This document shows, one piece after another, positions 42,526-44,329 of a stretch of 44,329 nt of DNA (positions are counted from its first letter, which is position 1; each line of letters opens with the position of its first letter). The notes below the pieces were generated by a model. It did no database searches. It was given only the letters and a program-made list of their open reading frames with translations, and was not told the origin of the DNA. A program made the translations under genes and the position numbers. The stretch comes from Natronococcus sp. A-GB1 (GTDB lineage Archaea > Halobacteriota > Halobacteria > Halobacteriales > Natrialbaceae): positions 1 through 44,329 of the forward strand of contig NZ_JARUKW010000026.1 in assembly GCF_029688845.1 (NCBI RefSeq), in the 5' to 3' direction.

Positions 42526-44329
42526 ATGCAGACACGGACTGAGCACGTTGAATCGCTTCTTCTCGATGGCGTGTTCGACATCCCGGAATACCAACGGAGC
42601 TACTCATGGGAAGGACGCCAGCTAGACGAACTCATAGATGATCTTCGCTATCTACCGGAGGACCGCACGCACTTCTTCGGAAATATCATCCTTGACAAGA
42701 GGGATGAGCCCTACGAAACGGCATCAGGTAGACGGCTGAACGTCTATCAGGTTGTAGATGGCCAACAACGGTTGACGTCTACTTTGATTCTCTTGGATGT
42801 CATTAGTGAGCTGGATCAAGCAGTTCAGGAATCAGTACAGGAAGGTAATGTCATCCACGTTCCGAACGGCCGTCCTCGTCTCCTGCCACAAAATCAGGAT
42901 CAAGAGTTCTTCCGAGATCGTATCTTAGGGGATATCTCCCTCTCGGCGGATGTACCATCCCAACATCGCCTCAAGCAGGCTCGAGAATTTTTGTATGACC
43001 GACTAAGTGAACTCCAAGACGAGATCGCTCTTTCGACGCTTGCGACGCGGTTGCTCTATGACTTTGAGATCAACGTTGTCGAGGTCGATGACGATTCCGA
43101 GGCAGCATCTATTTTCGAGAGTATCAATGATCGCGGGAAGCCTCTCTCCTCGCTCGAGAAGACGAAAAGCTTCCTCATGTATATGGATGATCGAGCGAAC
43201 GCTGAGAAGTCGCTTCAAACTCAGATCAACGATCGGTTCGGCGGAATCTATCAAGAGCTGTTCGTCTTAGAGGAGGGACACAGTCGTGTCGATGATTTCG
43301 ATGAAGATAGTCTCCAGCAAGCCCATTGGGGACTATACGATGGCTATGATTCCGATGAGTACTTCAACAGTCTCGATACGCTGAAGTCACGAATCTACGA
43401 GACCTATCGAAGTGGCAAGTACGACCACGTCGAATCGATTATCGATGAGTACACCAGCAGTCTCCGTGAGGTATCGATCGCGTTCGCAGCTATCTTCGAT
43501 CCAGCTTCGTACTCGTCGGACCACGTTCAAGACCGTCTCACTCGATTGCTTGAACTCGGCCGTGTCGCGAACGTCCTCCCGATCCTGATGGCTGCACAGT
43601 TAGAGTATGGTGAGGGCGCACCGGATCGGTTCGCGGATATCATTGAGAAATGCGAGACGTTCGTGTTTCGAGTTTATGCTATCGATCGACGCCGGTCGGA
43701 TACAGCGAGGGGACAGCTGGTTCGGCTGGCACATAGGATGTATACTGATCCGGATCACGGATTCGAGGATACAATCCGTCGGCTCGAGGAAATCACCCGG
43801 CGATATACGAACGACGATCGGTTCGAGCGTGAGCTTCGCGATCCGGATTTCTACAATACCGTTTCGAGTCGTGACGTTCGGTACCTACTCTATCAGTATG
43901 ACCAGCAACTCGAGGCAGAGACAGAAGAGTTCGTCCGCCATGATCTCCACCAGATTCTGTCGTCGGACTTCCAAGTCGAGCATATTCTCGCCCAACAGCT
44001 CGATAAGGAATACATTCCCACAGAGACCAGAGGCGAGTATCAAGAGCACGTGCACCGGCTCGGTAATTTGACGATCGCGGGTCGATACTGGAACAGTACA
44101 TATGGAGCGCTGCCCTTCGAGGAGAAAAAGCAGCTTCCGATGGGAGCGGAGAGTAGTCGAGAAAAAGCATACGAGAGTTCGAGCTTGAAAGTGCAGCAGG
44201 TCCTCGCTTCGATAGAGAACTTCGATCTCGATGCTATTGACACTCGTGAGGAACGGATCGTTGGGTTTGCACTTGAGGAGTGGGCGCTCGAGTCGGCTCC
44301 AGCTGACGCCATTGATGTAGAGGATATCT
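42526..44329 (+). CDS. GmrSD-like DUF262/DUF1524 protein, C-terminus outside window
   Basis: 601 codons are visible and the frame is open at the window edge. The N-terminal DUF262 domain is a ParB/Srx-like NTPase fold with IPEYQRSYSWEG (19-30) and VVDGQQRLTSTLIL (77-90). The motif FESINDRGKPLSSLEKTKSF is also typical. The C-terminal DUF1524 domain is an HNH-type nuclease: VEHILAQQL with His486, then HRLGNLTIAG with Asn514, and WNSTYG with Asn523, so the catalytic set is present. GmrSD-type enzymes cut DNA with modified (glucosylated) cytosines and act in phage defence. The gene has its own TATA-like site and is not part of the transporter operon. Specificity in this organism is unknown. Confidence 0.85.
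   Translation, partial: MQTRTEHVESLLLDGVFDIPEYQRSYSWEGRQLDELIDDLRYLPEDRTHFFGNIILDKRDEPYETASGRRLNVYQVVDGQQRLTSTLILLDVISELDQAVQESVQEGNVIHVPNGRPRLLPQNQDQEFFRDRILGDISLSADVPSQHRLKQAREFLYDRLSELQDEIALSTLATRLLYDFEINVVEVDDDSEAASIFESINDRGKPLSSLEKTKSFLMYMDDRANAEKSLQTQINDRFGGIYQELFVLEEGHSRVDDFDEDSLQQAHWGLYDGYDSDEYFNSLDTLKSRIYETYRSGKYDHVESIIDEYTSSLREVSIAFAAIFDPASYSSDHVQDRLTRLLELGRVANVLPILMAAQLEYGEGAPDRFADIIEKCETFVFRVYAIDRRRSDTARGQLVRLAHRMYTDPDHGFEDTIRRLEEITRRYTNDDRFERELRDPDFYNTVSSRDVRYLLYQYDQQLEAETEEFVRHDLHQILSSDFQVEHILAQQLDKEYIPTETRGEYQEHVHRLGNLTIAGRYWNSTYGALPFEEKKQLPMGAESSREKAYESSSLKVQQVLASIENFDLDAIDTREERIVGFALEEWALESAPADAIDVEDI

Noticed and set aside
1-44329. CRISPR array, rRNA or tRNA genes
   Set aside because: No regularly spaced direct repeats and no TpsiC-arm-like sequence in a cloverleaf context were noticed by eye; a dedicated tRNA scan was not possible.

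Overview
The window is haloarchaeal chromosome or megaplasmid DNA. Supporting signs are strongly acidic proteins, twin-arginine lipobox signals on the binding proteins, TATA boxes about 25-30 bases before start codons (leaderless mRNAs), a HalOD1 domain, two TrmB-type regulators and short winged-helix regulators of the DUF7344 type. The mix resembles Natrialbales-type haloarchaea, but the genus cannot be fixed from this sequence. No rRNA, tRNA or CRISPR array was seen.

Left part (1-10.2 kb): small regulators and small zinc proteins between worn-out DNA. It holds three DUF7344-type regulators sharing an upstream element, a CBS-domain protein, a HalOD1 protein, two TrmB-like regulators, a wHTH gene with three operator-like repeats, a decayed serine recombinase and a gene broken by an in-frame stop. 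10.4-13.8 kb: two envelope proteins, a Tat-exported CHRD/lamin-tail protein with a poly-acidic linker and a membrane-anchored beta-propeller protein. The second lies inside a split repeat.

Middle (14.2-20.3 kb): two divergent, paralogous copper amine oxidases, a 43-residue Cys-rich peptide overlapping the end of the second, and an HDAC/acetylpolyamine amidohydrolase-type deacetylase. Then comes about 1 kb of mixed repeat debris. An AddB/AddA-like helicase-nuclease pair (21.4-28.2 kb) follows, bracketed by an inverted 79-bp repeat.

Right part (29-44.3 kb): two complete dipeptide/oligopeptide-type ABC transporters in tandem. The first has its two ATPases fused and ends with a minimal FAD protein. 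It is followed by a diverged copy of the last 29 codons of the AddA-like gene. The second has separate ATPases. The window ends inside a GmrSD-like DUF262/DUF1524 gene, a probable nucleic-acid defence enzyme.

Working model (inference): the two transporters import amines, acyl-amines or peptides; the deacetylase frees primary amines; the amine oxidases deaminate them. The repeats show that several of these units were moved or inserted as modules.
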